40,869 nucleotides of DNA. It comes from a virus. Position 1 is the first letter of the stretch; each line of letters starts with the position of its first letter. The translations under genes were made by a program, and so were the position numbers. The notes beneath the pieces are model-generated. The model was not told the origin of the DNA and did not search any database. It worked only from the letters and a program-made list of their open reading frames with translations. The DNA is taken from the IMG/VR virus record IMGVR_UViG_3300006641_000057, positions 1 through 40,869 of that record. The stretch is one strand, 5' to 3'. Of the stretch, positions 14,914 to 22,983 are shown piece by piece.

Positions 14914-15210
14914 CTGGTTCATTTGAACCAGTCGTGAACCAGTCGTTGAACCAGTCAACGAGCCTTAGATATATAAGGGAGATCCCTCTCTTTCTCTTAT
15001 TGACGTCGCTCACTGGTTCACTGGTTCATCAAACACACCCACACATGCGCGACGCGCACGCACACCGCACAGGCCCGTGTGTGTGTGCGTCGACTCCCCA
15101 GACATGTGTGTGTGTTTTGGGAGATTTTGAGCCAATCGCGAGAAAGCTAGGAAGAAAGCACACCGACCCTGGTTCAAAGCTTGAACCAGTCGTGAACCAG
15201 TTGAACCAGT
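14912..15210 (+). other. Candidate replication origin with iterons and AT-rich element
   Basis: About ten copies of GAACCAGT or its complement lie here, in two clusters. Cluster 1 has a perfect inverted pair with 10-bp arms (14912-14933) and copies at 14936 and 14948. Cluster 2 has a near-perfect inverted pair around AAGCTT (15169-15189) and copies at 15194 and 15203. Two inverted copies lie at 15012 and 15020. Direct copies are spaced 9-12 nt, about one helical turn. Between them are TATATAAG (14971-14978) and a pyrimidine tract, rare in this GC-rich genome, and a GT-rich run near 15078-15118. The layout is that of an initiator-binding origin. Confidence 0.65.
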
Positions 15211-15245
15211 CGGAACGAACGAACGCCAACAACCAGGAGCACGCC

Positions 15246-15455
15246 ATGATGCCACCCAACAGGGGAATGCCCAGGACCACCTACGCCGACATCCTGACCG
15301 TCATCGAGACCCGGCTGCTCATGCTGGGTGTCGATCCGGGGGAAAGGCTGAAGGACGCGCAGGCAGAGATCCTCGAAAAGCTGCTTGGCACCGCCGAAAA
15401 CACCATCGGCCGCATGGATGACGAGGACTTCAGGACGTTCTGGGAGGCACGATGA
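15246..15455 (+). CDS. Small 69-aa protein after the origin
   Basis: Starts at ATG 15246 with AGGAG upstream. Helical throughout, with YADILTVIETRLLMLGVD near residues 13-30 and DAQAEILEKLLGTAENTIG. An in-frame upstream GTG at 14910 would give 181 aa translated through the iterons. I reject it because the AT-rich part reads as noise and the ribosome site is at 15235. Coupled by ATGA to the resolvase. Family unknown. Confidence 0.65.
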   Translation: MMPPNRGMPRTTYADILTVIETRLLMLGVDPGERLKDAQAEILEKLLGTAENTIGRMDDEDFRTFWEAR

Positions 15456-16105
15456 CCGCCCCCGTCATCCTCCCCTCGCGCGAGGTCCTCCACCTCCACG
15501 GCACCAGCACCAGCACCGTGATCGGCGTCGACGGTGGGGCAACGGGGGCGCTGGCCCTTGTCTCCGGCCGGCAGGTCGAGGTCATCGTGGAGTGGAAGCC
15601 GAACACCAAGGGCTTCCTGGTGACCACCACGCGCTGGACCAGCGCGCGAGCTCACCGAAGCCAGGCCCAGAAGGCGAACCTGTGGGAAGCCGTCTCCAGC
15701 GCGTGGCCTGACGGTTCCTGGTGTCGGGTGCCGATCGCCTTCGAGGCCACCTTCATCCGCGGCGACAAGCGGATCGCGCACCTGCCCGCCATGTGCGAGA
15801 ACGTGGGCATCTGCCGCGCGTGGGCGATGTCCAGGGGCCACCCGGAGATGCCACGCATCGACCCGAACGCCTGGCGCAAGGACACCCTCGGAGACGTCCA
15901 CGCCAGCAAGGACCAGGTGCTGGCCGCCCTGAACGGCACCGACGCCCCAGGAAGCCGCCGGCGCATCGTCTGGGGCCTCACCGGCGACTTCGAGGGCATC
16001 ACGGAGCACGGGGCGGATGCGGTGGCCATCGCCCTGCACGCGCAGGGGTTCAGGTTGCGGGCGTTGACGGGGGCTGGTACTGAGCAGGGGAGGGGAACGA
16101 CATGA
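15452..16105 (+). CDS. RuvC-like Holliday junction resolvase
   Basis: A 217-aa protein from ATG 15452. RNase H-fold motifs are visible: VIGVDGGATGALAL (23-36) with catalytic D27, FEATFIRG (97-104) with E98, and HGADAVAIAL (186-195) with the C-terminal Asp pair region around D189. This matches phage RuvC-like junction nucleases. It likely resolves recombination or replication intermediates before packaging. Position between the origin and the ParB-methyltransferase fits DNA metabolism. Confidence 0.8.
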   Translation: MTAPVILPSREVLHLHGTSTSTVIGVDGGATGALALVSGRQVEVIVEWKPNTKGFLVTTTRWTSARAHRSQAQKANLWEAVSSAWPDGSWCRVPIAFEATFIRGDKRIAHLPAMCENVGICRAWAMSRGHPEMPRIDPNAWRKDTLGDVHASKDQVLAALNGTDAPGSRRRIVWGLTGDFEGITEHGADAVAIALHAQGFRLRALTGAGTEQGRGTT

Positions 16106-17499
16106 AGGCCGCAGCGACGTGGGAGCACGTCTCGACGATCCGACCCGACCCGGACAACCCGGTCATCCACACGCCCGAGGAGGTGGAGGAGCTACGCGCG
16201 CTCATCGCCGACACCGTGTGGACCGACCCGATCGTCTGCAGGCGCGCGGACCGGCAGATCATCGCAGGGCACCGACGGCTGAGCGCGGCGTTGCTGGCGA
16301 TCGGTGAGGACCCGGCGTGGCAGCTCTCCGACGCGCCGAAGCCCGGGACCGTGCCCGTCCGCTTCGTCGACGTGACCCCGGAGCAGGCCCGGCGGTTGCT
16401 GCTCGCCGACAACGCGATGACGAAGCAGTCGGCGTGGGATGAGGAGGTCCTGGGGCGCCTCCTGCGCGAGATGGACGCCGCCGAGGTCGTGGGCATCGGC
16501 TTCGACGAGGACGAGCTACGGCGGCTCATCGACGCGGGGGACGCGCCGCCGAAGCCCCCCGCCAGCGACGACGCGCCCGAGGTGCAGCAGGGTCCGGCGG
16601 ACAGCCAGCCTGGGCAGGTGTACGAGCTGGGAGTGCACCGGCTGGTGTGTGGGGACTGCCGCGAACCCGAGGTGGTGAGGCTGCTGCTCGCAGGTCGGAG
16701 GGTCAATCTCGCGTTCACGAGCCCGCCCTACGCCAGCCAGCGGAAGTATGACGAGTCCAGCGGGTTCAAGCCGATCCCGCCAGACGAGTACGTGGCGTGG
16801 TTTGAGGCGGTGCAGGCGAACGTGAGGGAACACCTCGCACCGGATGGGTCGTGGTTCGTGAACATCAAGGCACACTCCGAGGACGGGCAGCGACACCTGT
16901 ACGTGATGGACCTCGCGATCGCTCATGTCCGTGCGTGGGGCTGGGGGCTCGTGGATGAGTTTTGCTGGCTCCGGCAGTCGCTACCGGGCGATCCGAACTC
17001 CATGCGGAAGTTCAAGAACGGATTTGAGCCTGTGTTTCACTTCGCCGGGAGCAACTCGTTCAAGTTCAGGCCCGACGATGTGCGACACGAGAGCGATCAT
17101 GCGTTCGCATACAAGGACCAGAAAAAGGCAGGAAGGTACATCAGTTCTTCGTCTCAGGGCAAGGGGAGCAACGCCCAAAGCCCGGTCGGGCAGGGCGAGG
17201 GGATGGCTTACCCGTCGAACGTGATCGAGGTGAAGCAGGGGGCCAACGTCGTCGGGCATTCCGCTGCGTTCCCTGTCGCCTTCCCCCTGTTCTTCGTCCA
17301 AGCGTTCACCGACCCCGACGACGTGGTCTATGACCCGTTCATGGGCAGCGGCACCACGCTCATGGCTGCAGCCCAGAACGGCCGCGTGGGCTTCGGCTGC
17401 GAGATCAGCCCGACCTACTGCGACTTGATCCGCCGCCGCTGGACCCGCTACGCCAGGGAGCGGAACCTCGACCCTGGCACGGGGGCGCTCGATGGCTGA
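16102..17499 (+). CDS. ParB-domain fused DNA methyltransferase (TSPPY type)
   Basis: A 465-aa protein from ATG 16102. Residues 1-110 hold a ParB/Srx-like domain, with NPVIHTPEEVEEL and the IAGHRRLSAA segment (54-63). The methylase follows, with LVCGDCRE (181-188), catalytic TSPPY (206-210) and SAM-binding DPFMGSGTT (411-419). SPPY then FxGxG order indicates the beta class, methylating N4-cytosine or N6-adenine. Phages often carry such fusions as orphan methylases without a nuclease. The target site cannot be read from the sequence. Together with the Dam homologue the genome carries two methylases. Confidence 0.9.
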   Translation: MKAAATWEHVSTIRPDPDNPVIHTPEEVEELRALIADTVWTDPIVCRRADRQIIAGHRRLSAALLAIGEDPAWQLSDAPKPGTVPVRFVDVTPEQARRLLLADNAMTKQSAWDEEVLGRLLREMDAAEVVGIGFDEDELRRLIDAGDAPPKPPASDDAPEVQQGPADSQPGQVYELGVHRLVCGDCREPEVVRLLLAGRRVNLAFTSPPYASQRKYDESSGFKPIPPDEYVAWFEAVQANVREHLAPDGSWFVNIKAHSEDGQRHLYVMDLAIAHVRAWGWGLVDEFCWLRQSLPGDPNSMRKFKNGFEPVFHFAGSNSFKFRPDDVRHESDHAFAYKDQKKAGRYISSSSQGKGSNAQSPVGQGEGMAYPSNVIEVKQGANVVGHSAAFPVAFPLFFVQAFTDPDDVVYDPFMGSGTTLMAAAQNGRVGFGCEISPTYCDLIRRRWTRYARERNLDPGTGALDG

Positions 17500-17947
17500 C
17501 CCCACCGGACCTGACCTTCCCGCGGGCCTGACCGAACGGGAGTACTTGATCGCGCAGGAGATGATCTTCGGCGCAAAGCCGACCCCGATCGCCGCAAAGC
17601 TCAACCTCACGCGCCAGACGGTGTGGGAGGTCATGCAGAAAGAGCACGTCAAGCGGTACGTCGCCGACAACATCGAGCACGTCCGGGTTGGCAACCTGCG
17701 GCTGATCACCTCCGCCGTCGGGACCGCGATCTCCACCCTGGTCGAGATCTGCGCGGACAAGTCGGCCGCGAAGCCGGTGCGGGTGAGCGCCGCTGGCCAC
17801 CTCGTCCGCGCTGGCATCACCCAACGCCACGAAGTCACCGGCCCGAACGGCGGCCCGGTCCAGTCGGTGCAGATCGACCCGGAGAAGCTCGCGGGCATGA
17901 GCGAGGCGGAGCTGCGCGTGCTCCGTGAGGCCCTGGTCAAGCTGTGA
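17492..17947 (+). CDS. terS: Terminase small subunit, probable
   Basis: A 151-aa protein from ATG 17492, overlapping the methylase end by 8 nt. Residues 16-60 form a helix-turn-helix (YLIAQEMIFGAKPTPIAAKL then LTRQTVWEVMQKEHVKRYV) as in small terminase DNA-binding domains. A helical oligomerisation region follows (ITSAVGTAISTLVEICAD). Immediate position before the large subunit, with GTGA coupling, supports the call. It recognises phage DNA to start packaging. Confidence 0.8.
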   Translation: MADPTGPDLPAGLTEREYLIAQEMIFGAKPTPIAAKLNLTRQTVWEVMQKEHVKRYVADNIEHVRVGNLRLITSAVGTAISTLVEICADKSAAKPVRVSAAGHLVRAGITQRHEVTGPNGGPVQSVQIDPEKLAGMSEAELRVLREALVKL

Positions 17948-19620
17948 ACGTTCCCGAGGCGCTGGCCTACGTCGACCAGCTGCTCGCCCAGCACGCCTTC
18001 GCGGGCGCCCGCGGGTGGTTCGCCGAGCTGGGGATCCACGTGCCGCCCGAGGTGACGGCGCCGGCGGACGTGATGACGACGCTGACGACGGAGCAGCTCG
18101 ACGCGGTGCTGGCGCGCGACGGACAGCCGCCGGAGATCCTCAACGCCGCGCTGTTGGAGCGGGCTCGACGTCCCCACGAGCGGGGCAGCTTCGCGGCGTG
18201 GTGCAGGATCGGACCCCCAGCGGATGACGGCCCCTACGTGCTTCAGCGCTGGCACCGCTGGTTCGCTGACGAGCTCCAGGCGTTCTCCTGGGCGATCGTC
18301 AACGGCGCCGACCCGCGCGAGGCCCTCAGCGTCCCCTCGCAGGAGGGCAAGACCTCGCTCCTGGGCCGCTGGATCGTCTGGCACATGGCCTCGTTCGACC
18401 AGTCTCTCGGGTATGGCACCTACAGCGGCCCGCGCGCGAAGGACTTCGGAGCCATGGCCCGTGAGATGGCCCGCTCCCGCCAAGCGCTTGCCGTCTGGCC
18501 CCACCTCGCCCGCTCGAAGGCCGACGCCGACGAAGAGGTGATCGACGGGAAGCGGCTCAAGGACGCGGACGACAACTTCAGCATCCCGACCCGTACCCCC
18601 GGCCGCGCCCGCAACCCCCGCCTGCTCTGCGTCGGTCGTGGTGGGGGCCTCTCCGGCTACCCGATGGCCGCCGTGGTCCTGGACGACGTGTACTCCGGCC
18701 CGGAGGACTATCGGTCGCGCGCGGCTCGGCGGGAGGTCCGCGCCTGGCACGGCGGCCCCGTCGCCGACCGCGTCCGCAAGCGCGGCGGCGGCCTGATCGG
18801 CGTGGGCACCCGCTACGGCCGCGCCGATCACCACGCGCTGATGGTCGAGGTGTCCGGCGCCCGGCTGGTCAACCTCCCGCTCCGCGCTCGCGAGAACGAC
18901 CCCGCCGGCCGCGCGCCGGGGGAGTACATCTCGTCGGGCTGGACCCCGAAGCGCGAAGCCGACGCACGCGCCGAGAAGGGCCGTGAGCTCTCCGCCGCCG
19001 CCCTGGACGGGGAGCCGATTCCCGAGGGCGGCGCGCTGTGGAAGCTGGCCGATCTGTCCCACACCTACGCCGGACGCCCCGAGGACGTGGCAGCCACCTG
19101 TCAGCGCACCTGGCTGTCGGTCGACGGCGCCGAGACCGCGGGCGGCGGGGACTGGTCCGTGATCGCGTGGTGGGGCGTGCGCGCGGGGAAGCTGCTCAAG
19201 CTCGGTCAGTGGCGCGTGCAGGTCGAGCTCCCTGAGCTCATCCACCTGGTCAAGGAGACGATCGCCCGGGTCAAGCCGTCGGGGACCCTGGTCGAGGTCA
19301 AGAGCAGCGGGAAGGGCTTGTACCAGACCCTGTCGCGCCTCATCCCCGGCCTGATCCCGGTCAACCCCGACAAGAGCAAGGCGATCCGCTACCGCGCCGT
19401 CCTGCCGTGGTGGGAGGGCGGGACCTGCCTGCTCCCCGAGCAGCAGCACGCGCCGTGGGTGGGCGGCTACCGCGATCGGATGCTGGAGATCACCGGGGAG
19501 GTGGAGGGCGAGGTGGACGACGAAGCCGACGCCGACGCGATGGTGGTGCTCCACGAGCAGACCGGCGCCAAGCCCCGCCCCAACTACGGCGCCGCCATCC
19601 GGGCCTTGCAGGGCGCGTGA
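17944..19620 (+). CDS. terL: Terminase large subunit
   Basis: A 558-aa protein from GTG 17944. ATPase motifs: Walker A-like SVPSQEGKTS (129-138) and Walker B AVVLDD (243-248). The nuclease domain begins WLSVDGAETAGGGDWS (390-405) with D394 and D403, and a later metal site likely lies in DDEADADAMVV near residue 525. The first 85 residues are an extension before the ATPase core. It pumps DNA into the prohead and cuts it. With a permuted genome end (see findings) headful cutting is likely, but the ATPase type alone does not prove it. Confidence 0.9.
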   Translation: MNVPEALAYVDQLLAQHAFAGARGWFAELGIHVPPEVTAPADVMTTLTTEQLDAVLARDGQPPEILNAALLERARRPHERGSFAAWCRIGPPADDGPYVLQRWHRWFADELQAFSWAIVNGADPREALSVPSQEGKTSLLGRWIVWHMASFDQSLGYGTYSGPRAKDFGAMAREMARSRQALAVWPHLARSKADADEEVIDGKRLKDADDNFSIPTRTPGRARNPRLLCVGRGGGLSGYPMAAVVLDDVYSGPEDYRSRAARREVRAWHGGPVADRVRKRGGGLIGVGTRYGRADHHALMVEVSGARLVNLPLRARENDPAGRAPGEYISSGWTPKREADARAEKGRELSAAALDGEPIPEGGALWKLADLSHTYAGRPEDVAATCQRTWLSVDGAETAGGGDWSVIAWWGVRAGKLLKLGQWRVQVELPELIHLVKETIARVKPSGTLVEVKSSGKGLYQTLSRLIPGLIPVNPDKSKAIRYRAVLPWWEGGTCLLPEQQHAPWVGGYRDRMLEITGEVEGEVDDEADADAMVVLHEQTGAKPRPNYGAAIRALQGA

Positions 19621-19634
19621 CGCGCAGGTACCCT
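19606..19634 (+). promoter_or_regulatory. Promoter for a probably leaderless portal mRNA
   Basis: -35 TTGCAG (19606-19611), 17 nt, -10 TACCCT (19629-19634) with GG before it. The expected start is at about 19641, the ATG itself. No ribosome site precedes that ATG. Confidence 0.55.
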
Positions 19635-19640
19635 CCGCCC

Positions 19641-20984
19641 ATGACCAACATCGTCCGCCGCATCGCCTCCACCGCCCGCCGCTACGCCGACTCCGTCCAG
19701 AGCCTCGTCACCGGCCTCGGTGTCGCAGGCGAGGACAAGGCGGTGGACAGCCGGCCCGCGCCGATCGCTTGGCTCCTTGCGCAGGAGCTCGACTGGTTGG
19801 CCGTCAATGACCCGATCATCGGCCGCATGATCCACGCGCTGCCCGAGGACGCCTTGGCTGAAGGGTGGCGGACCGACGTGGGCGGCGACACGGACGTCAG
19901 CCAGGAGCTCGACGAGGAGCTCGGCCTCGAAGCCATCGCGCTGGAAGCCGACTACGCCGCCCGGCAGTACGGGGGCTGCTACAGCCTCGTCATCCGCGAT
20001 GGCGTGCAGGACCTGTCGAAGCCGCTGGACCGACCAGCGAAGATCCTCCAGATCCACCCGCTGATGGCGATCGAGTGCATCGCCAACACCTGGGACTACG
20101 ACCTGCGCCGCGCGACCTGGGGCACCCCAATCATCTGGGACGTCTCGGTGAGCCGCCCCGGGTTCGCCATGTCCCGCACGGGCGTGCACCGGGACCACCT
20201 CGTGTACATGCCCGGCCTGCCCCTGCGCCCCACGCAGTCGCCGATCTTCCTCGGCTACCAGCTCTCCGTCGGCCAAGCAGCGTGGGAAGCAGCCCGGGAC
20301 CTTGGCCTCGCGCGCCGCTCCACCGCGCTGGCCGTCATGGAGCTGTCGATGCTCAACCTCAACCTGCGGGGCGGCCAGACCCTCGCGGCTGGGGACGGGG
20401 AGATGGAGATGCGCGACGCCCTGCGCCTGCTCTCCATCGCCCGCTCCACGAAGCGCACGAACGTCACCCTGGGCGACGACACCCTGAGCCTCAACGAGCG
20501 CTCCCTCTCCGGCCTTGCCCCCGCGGTGCAGGTGATGTACGCCAGCGTGGCGGCGCGCGAGGGCTGGCCGCTGACCACCCTCCTCGGCCAGCCCCCCGGC
20601 GGAATGACCTCGGACGACGCCAGCGCGCGGAAGCAGTACGCGGGCATGGTCCGCAAGCACCGGCGGACCCGGATCCAGCCGTGGCTCCGGCAGGTGTACG
20701 ACAAGGCCGGGCCGCCCCAGCCGTCCCGCGTCTACGTCTGGCCGAACCCCGACCCGGCGTCCGCGTTGGAGAAGGCCCAGGCGTCGGCCGCCCGCGCAAC
20801 CCGAGACGTCGCCCTCCTCACCGCCGGGGTGATCACCCTCGACGAGAGCCGCGCCCGCTTCGAAGGCGACGAGGAGATCGAGGAGCCGGTGCTGGACGAC
20901 AGCAACGGCGCCGACGTGCTGGACCTGTTCGGGACTGCGACGACGACTGCAACGCCCGCGCAGGAGCCCGAGGATGCTCCGTAG
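19641..20984 (+). CDS. Portal protein (DUF1073 family)
   Basis: A 447-aa protein from ATG 19641. The family signature is near residues 318-340: LLGQPPGGMTSDDASARKQY. The N-terminal half has the usual anti-parallel helices and NDPIIGRMIHALPEDAL, which portal proteins of this family share. It forms the ring through which DNA enters the head. Neighbours (terminase before, gpF-like after) agree. No Shine-Dalgarno is seen and the promoter -10 is 12 nt before the ATG, so the message may be leaderless. The C-terminal tail (DVLDLFGTATTTATP) is Ala/Thr-rich. Confidence 0.88.
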   Translation: MTNIVRRIASTARRYADSVQSLVTGLGVAGEDKAVDSRPAPIAWLLAQELDWLAVNDPIIGRMIHALPEDALAEGWRTDVGGDTDVSQELDEELGLEAIALEADYAARQYGGCYSLVIRDGVQDLSKPLDRPAKILQIHPLMAIECIANTWDYDLRRATWGTPIIWDVSVSRPGFAMSRTGVHRDHLVYMPGLPLRPTQSPIFLGYQLSVGQAAWEAARDLGLARRSTALAVMELSMLNLNLRGGQTLAAGDGEMEMRDALRLLSIARSTKRTNVTLGDDTLSLNERSLSGLAPAVQVMYASVAAREGWPLTTLLGQPPGGMTSDDASARKQYAGMVRKHRRTRIQPWLRQVYDKAGPPQPSRVYVWPNPDPASALEKAQASAARATRDVALLTAGVITLDESRARFEGDEEIEEPVLDDSNGADVLDLFGTATTTATPAQEPEDAP

Positions 20985-21840
20985 TCGAACCCGCCTTCCA
21001 CCCCGCAAGTTCGCCGACAGCACGGACAGCGGGCCGAACCGCTGGAAGATCGCCGAGCCGAACGCCCCTTCACCAAGAGGGTATTTGCAGCTCGTGAATC
21101 GCTGGATGCGCGAGGTGCGACGACAACTGCGACGGGCCTTCACCGGCTTCTTCGACGCCGCCGACCCCGAGCGCGACGACATGCGCGAGGCGGGCCGGAT
21201 CATCGGCCGCCTACAGCAGGTGCTGATCATTGCCCCGACCCCCCACGAGATCGAGGTGGCCTCGAAGGGCGCCACGTACACGGCGGTTCGGGGCGCGCGC
21301 CGCAAGGTGGTGGACGCCGGCGTCCCCGTCGACCGCCTGCGCCTCCGGTTGGGCATCACCGACGACGACCGGGTGCTGGGCGTGGACATCGCCCCGACCC
21401 TCACCGAGCAGCAGGCCCTGACGGCTTGGGCGCGCGAGGGGACCGACCTCATCCGCTCGACCGGGCAGGACTTGGTCAAGGGGCTCGACGCAAAGATCCT
21501 CGACGCCGCTCGACGTGGGCGGCTGACGGAGGAGCTGCGGGACATCGTGGTGGAGCAGCTCGGGGTGAGCGCGCGGCACGCGCAGTTCATCGCCCGGGAC
21601 CAGATCAGCAAGCTCAACGGGAAGATCACGGAGGCCACGCAGCAGGCCGCGGGCGTGACGAGCTACCGCTGGCGCTGCGCCAACGACGGCAGGGTCCGCC
21701 CCATGCACGACGCGCTGCGGGACTCGATCCAGCTCTGGTCCGACCCGCCGGTGGTGTCCGAGGACGGGCGGCGGGAGCATCCTGGGGGCGACTTCCAGTG
21801 CAGGTGCTGGGCTCAGCCGGTCATCGACGAAGGGGACTGA
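20974..21840 (+). CDS. Head morphogenesis protein (Mu gpF-like)
   Basis: A 288-aa protein from ATG 20974, overlapping the portal end by 11 nt. The C-terminal signature YRWRCANDGRVRPMHDALRD (227-246) followed by HPGGDFQCRCWAQPV is typical of gpF/SPP1 gp7 minor head proteins. A few copies attach to the portal and help prohead assembly or DNA exit. The N-terminal region (REVRRQLRRAFTGFFDAADP) is helical and basic. Confidence 0.88.
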   Translation: MLRSRTRLPPRKFADSTDSGPNRWKIAEPNAPSPRGYLQLVNRWMREVRRQLRRAFTGFFDAADPERDDMREAGRIIGRLQQVLIIAPTPHEIEVASKGATYTAVRGARRKVVDAGVPVDRLRLRLGITDDDRVLGVDIAPTLTEQQALTAWAREGTDLIRSTGQDLVKGLDAKILDAARRGRLTEELRDIVVEQLGVSARHAQFIARDQISKLNGKITEATQQAAGVTSYRWRCANDGRVRPMHDALRDSIQLWSDPPVVSEDGRREHPGGDFQCRCWAQPVIDEGD

Positions 21841-21852
21841 CCGCAACCGAGG

Positions 21853-21882
21853 TGGACGCCCCCCGCGTTCGTGTGGTACCTC
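21853..21882 (+). promoter_or_regulatory. Possible promoter for a leaderless protease mRNA
   Basis: -10 TACCTC (21877-21882) after GG, with TGGACG (21853-21858) 18 nt upstream. The ATG at 21890 starts 13 nt after the -10 start, with no ribosome site between. Weak on its own. Its value is in matching the portal case. Confidence 0.4.
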
Positions 21883-21889
21883 CCCGGTC

Positions 21890-22975
21890 ATGACGCTCGC
21901 CCACTTCCACGACCGCGGCTCCTTCCGGCTGGTGTCCGGCCTCCCTGCCCCCCGACAGCACGAGGGCACGGGCGCCTGGATCTACCCGGCGATCCTCGCC
22001 CAGCCCGGTGTCCACGCCTACACGACGCCGGTTCGCGGGCGGGTGTACACGCCGGCCTCGACCCTCGCTGACCCAGCGTGGCTCGACTCCCTGGCAGGGA
22101 TCCCGCTGGTCGATGACGACTACGTGCACGCCGACGGGGTGAGCCCGGAGTACCTCGCCCAGCACAGGATCGGGCACATCGTCCGCGCGTGGTGGAGCGA
22201 GCCGGAGCAATCCGTGCTCGCCGAGGTGCAGGTCGACACGCAGCGCGGACTTGATCAGATCGCCGCGGGAAAGACCGGCCTCTCCGTGGCATATGACGGA
22301 GACCCCAAAGCCCAGACCGGCGACTTCAACGGAGCCCCGTTCGACTTTGTGGTCGAGCGGCGGTACAACGCGAACAACGTGGAGCTGACCAGCTCCCCGC
22401 GACACCAGGGCGCCGCCCTCTTCGCCGACTCGGAGGATCCCGGTATGGACCCCAAGAAGCTCATGGAACTCCTTGCGAAGCTGGCGCCCGACGTCGCCAA
22501 GCGCTTCGCCGACAACGCGGGGGCCGACCCCATCTCCATCCTGCTCTCGATGCTCCTGGAGCAGTACGGCGGGCGGATGGCGGCGGACGCCAAGTGCGCG
22601 GACATGGAGGCCAAGATGGCCGACATGATCCCGCGCCCGCCCCCTGGTGACGAGGCTGAGGCTGAGGCCGAGGTGGAGGAGTCCGCGGGCGAAGACATGG
22701 CCGACGCGCCCGCCAAGCGGATGGCCGACAGCATCCGCCTCGCCGATCGACTCGGCATCGAGTTGGGCGAGATGACCCTGGCGCAGCTCCAGCGCGCCAT
22801 TCTCAAGAAGGCCGGCCACCGCATGGCCGACAGCCTCACCGGCGAGGCCCTGGCCGCATCCGTCGAGACGGTCCGCGCCTCGACTCCGGAGCCCGACGCC
22901 TGGAGCGGCTGGGAGCGCAAGCCCCTGAACCGCGAAACCACCACTCCGAGCGCTGACCCGCTCGACGCAGTCTGA
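21890..22975 (+). CDS. Prohead protease with scaffold tail (DUF2213)
   Basis: A 361-aa protein from ATG 21890. The N-terminal 190 residues match the DUF2213 type: HFHDRGSFRLVSG, GIPLVDDDYVH, and GLSVAYDGDP (130-139) with the conserved Ser. After that comes a charged helical region (EAEAEAEVEESAGEDMADAP) resembling a scaffold. In such phages the protease and scaffold are one polypeptide that is removed as the capsid matures. It lies between the gpF-like and the capsid genes as expected. Confidence 0.8.
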   Translation: MTLAHFHDRGSFRLVSGLPAPRQHEGTGAWIYPAILAQPGVHAYTTPVRGRVYTPASTLADPAWLDSLAGIPLVDDDYVHADGVSPEYLAQHRIGHIVRAWWSEPEQSVLAEVQVDTQRGLDQIAAGKTGLSVAYDGDPKAQTGDFNGAPFDFVVERRYNANNVELTSSPRHQGAALFADSEDPGMDPKKLMELLAKLAPDVAKRFADNAGADPISILLSMLLEQYGGRMAADAKCADMEAKMADMIPRPPPGDEAEAEAEVEESAGEDMADAPAKRMADSIRLADRLGIELGEMTLAQLQRAILKKAGHRMADSLTGEALAASVETVRASTPEPDAWSGWERKPLNRETTTPSADPLDAV

Positions 22976-22983
22976 GGTACACC

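Noticed and set aside
15061-15118. GT repeats as a functional microsatellite
   Set aside because: They are short and imperfect. They may only add to the low-stability region of the origin.
14912-15210. CRISPR-like array
   Set aside because: Repeats are 8-10 nt and 9-12 nt apart in both orientations, with no unique 30-nt spacers and no cas genes.
14910-15455. 181-aa protein translated through the repeats
   Set aside because: The AT-rich stretch gives low-quality sequence, and a good ribosome site lies just before ATG 15246.
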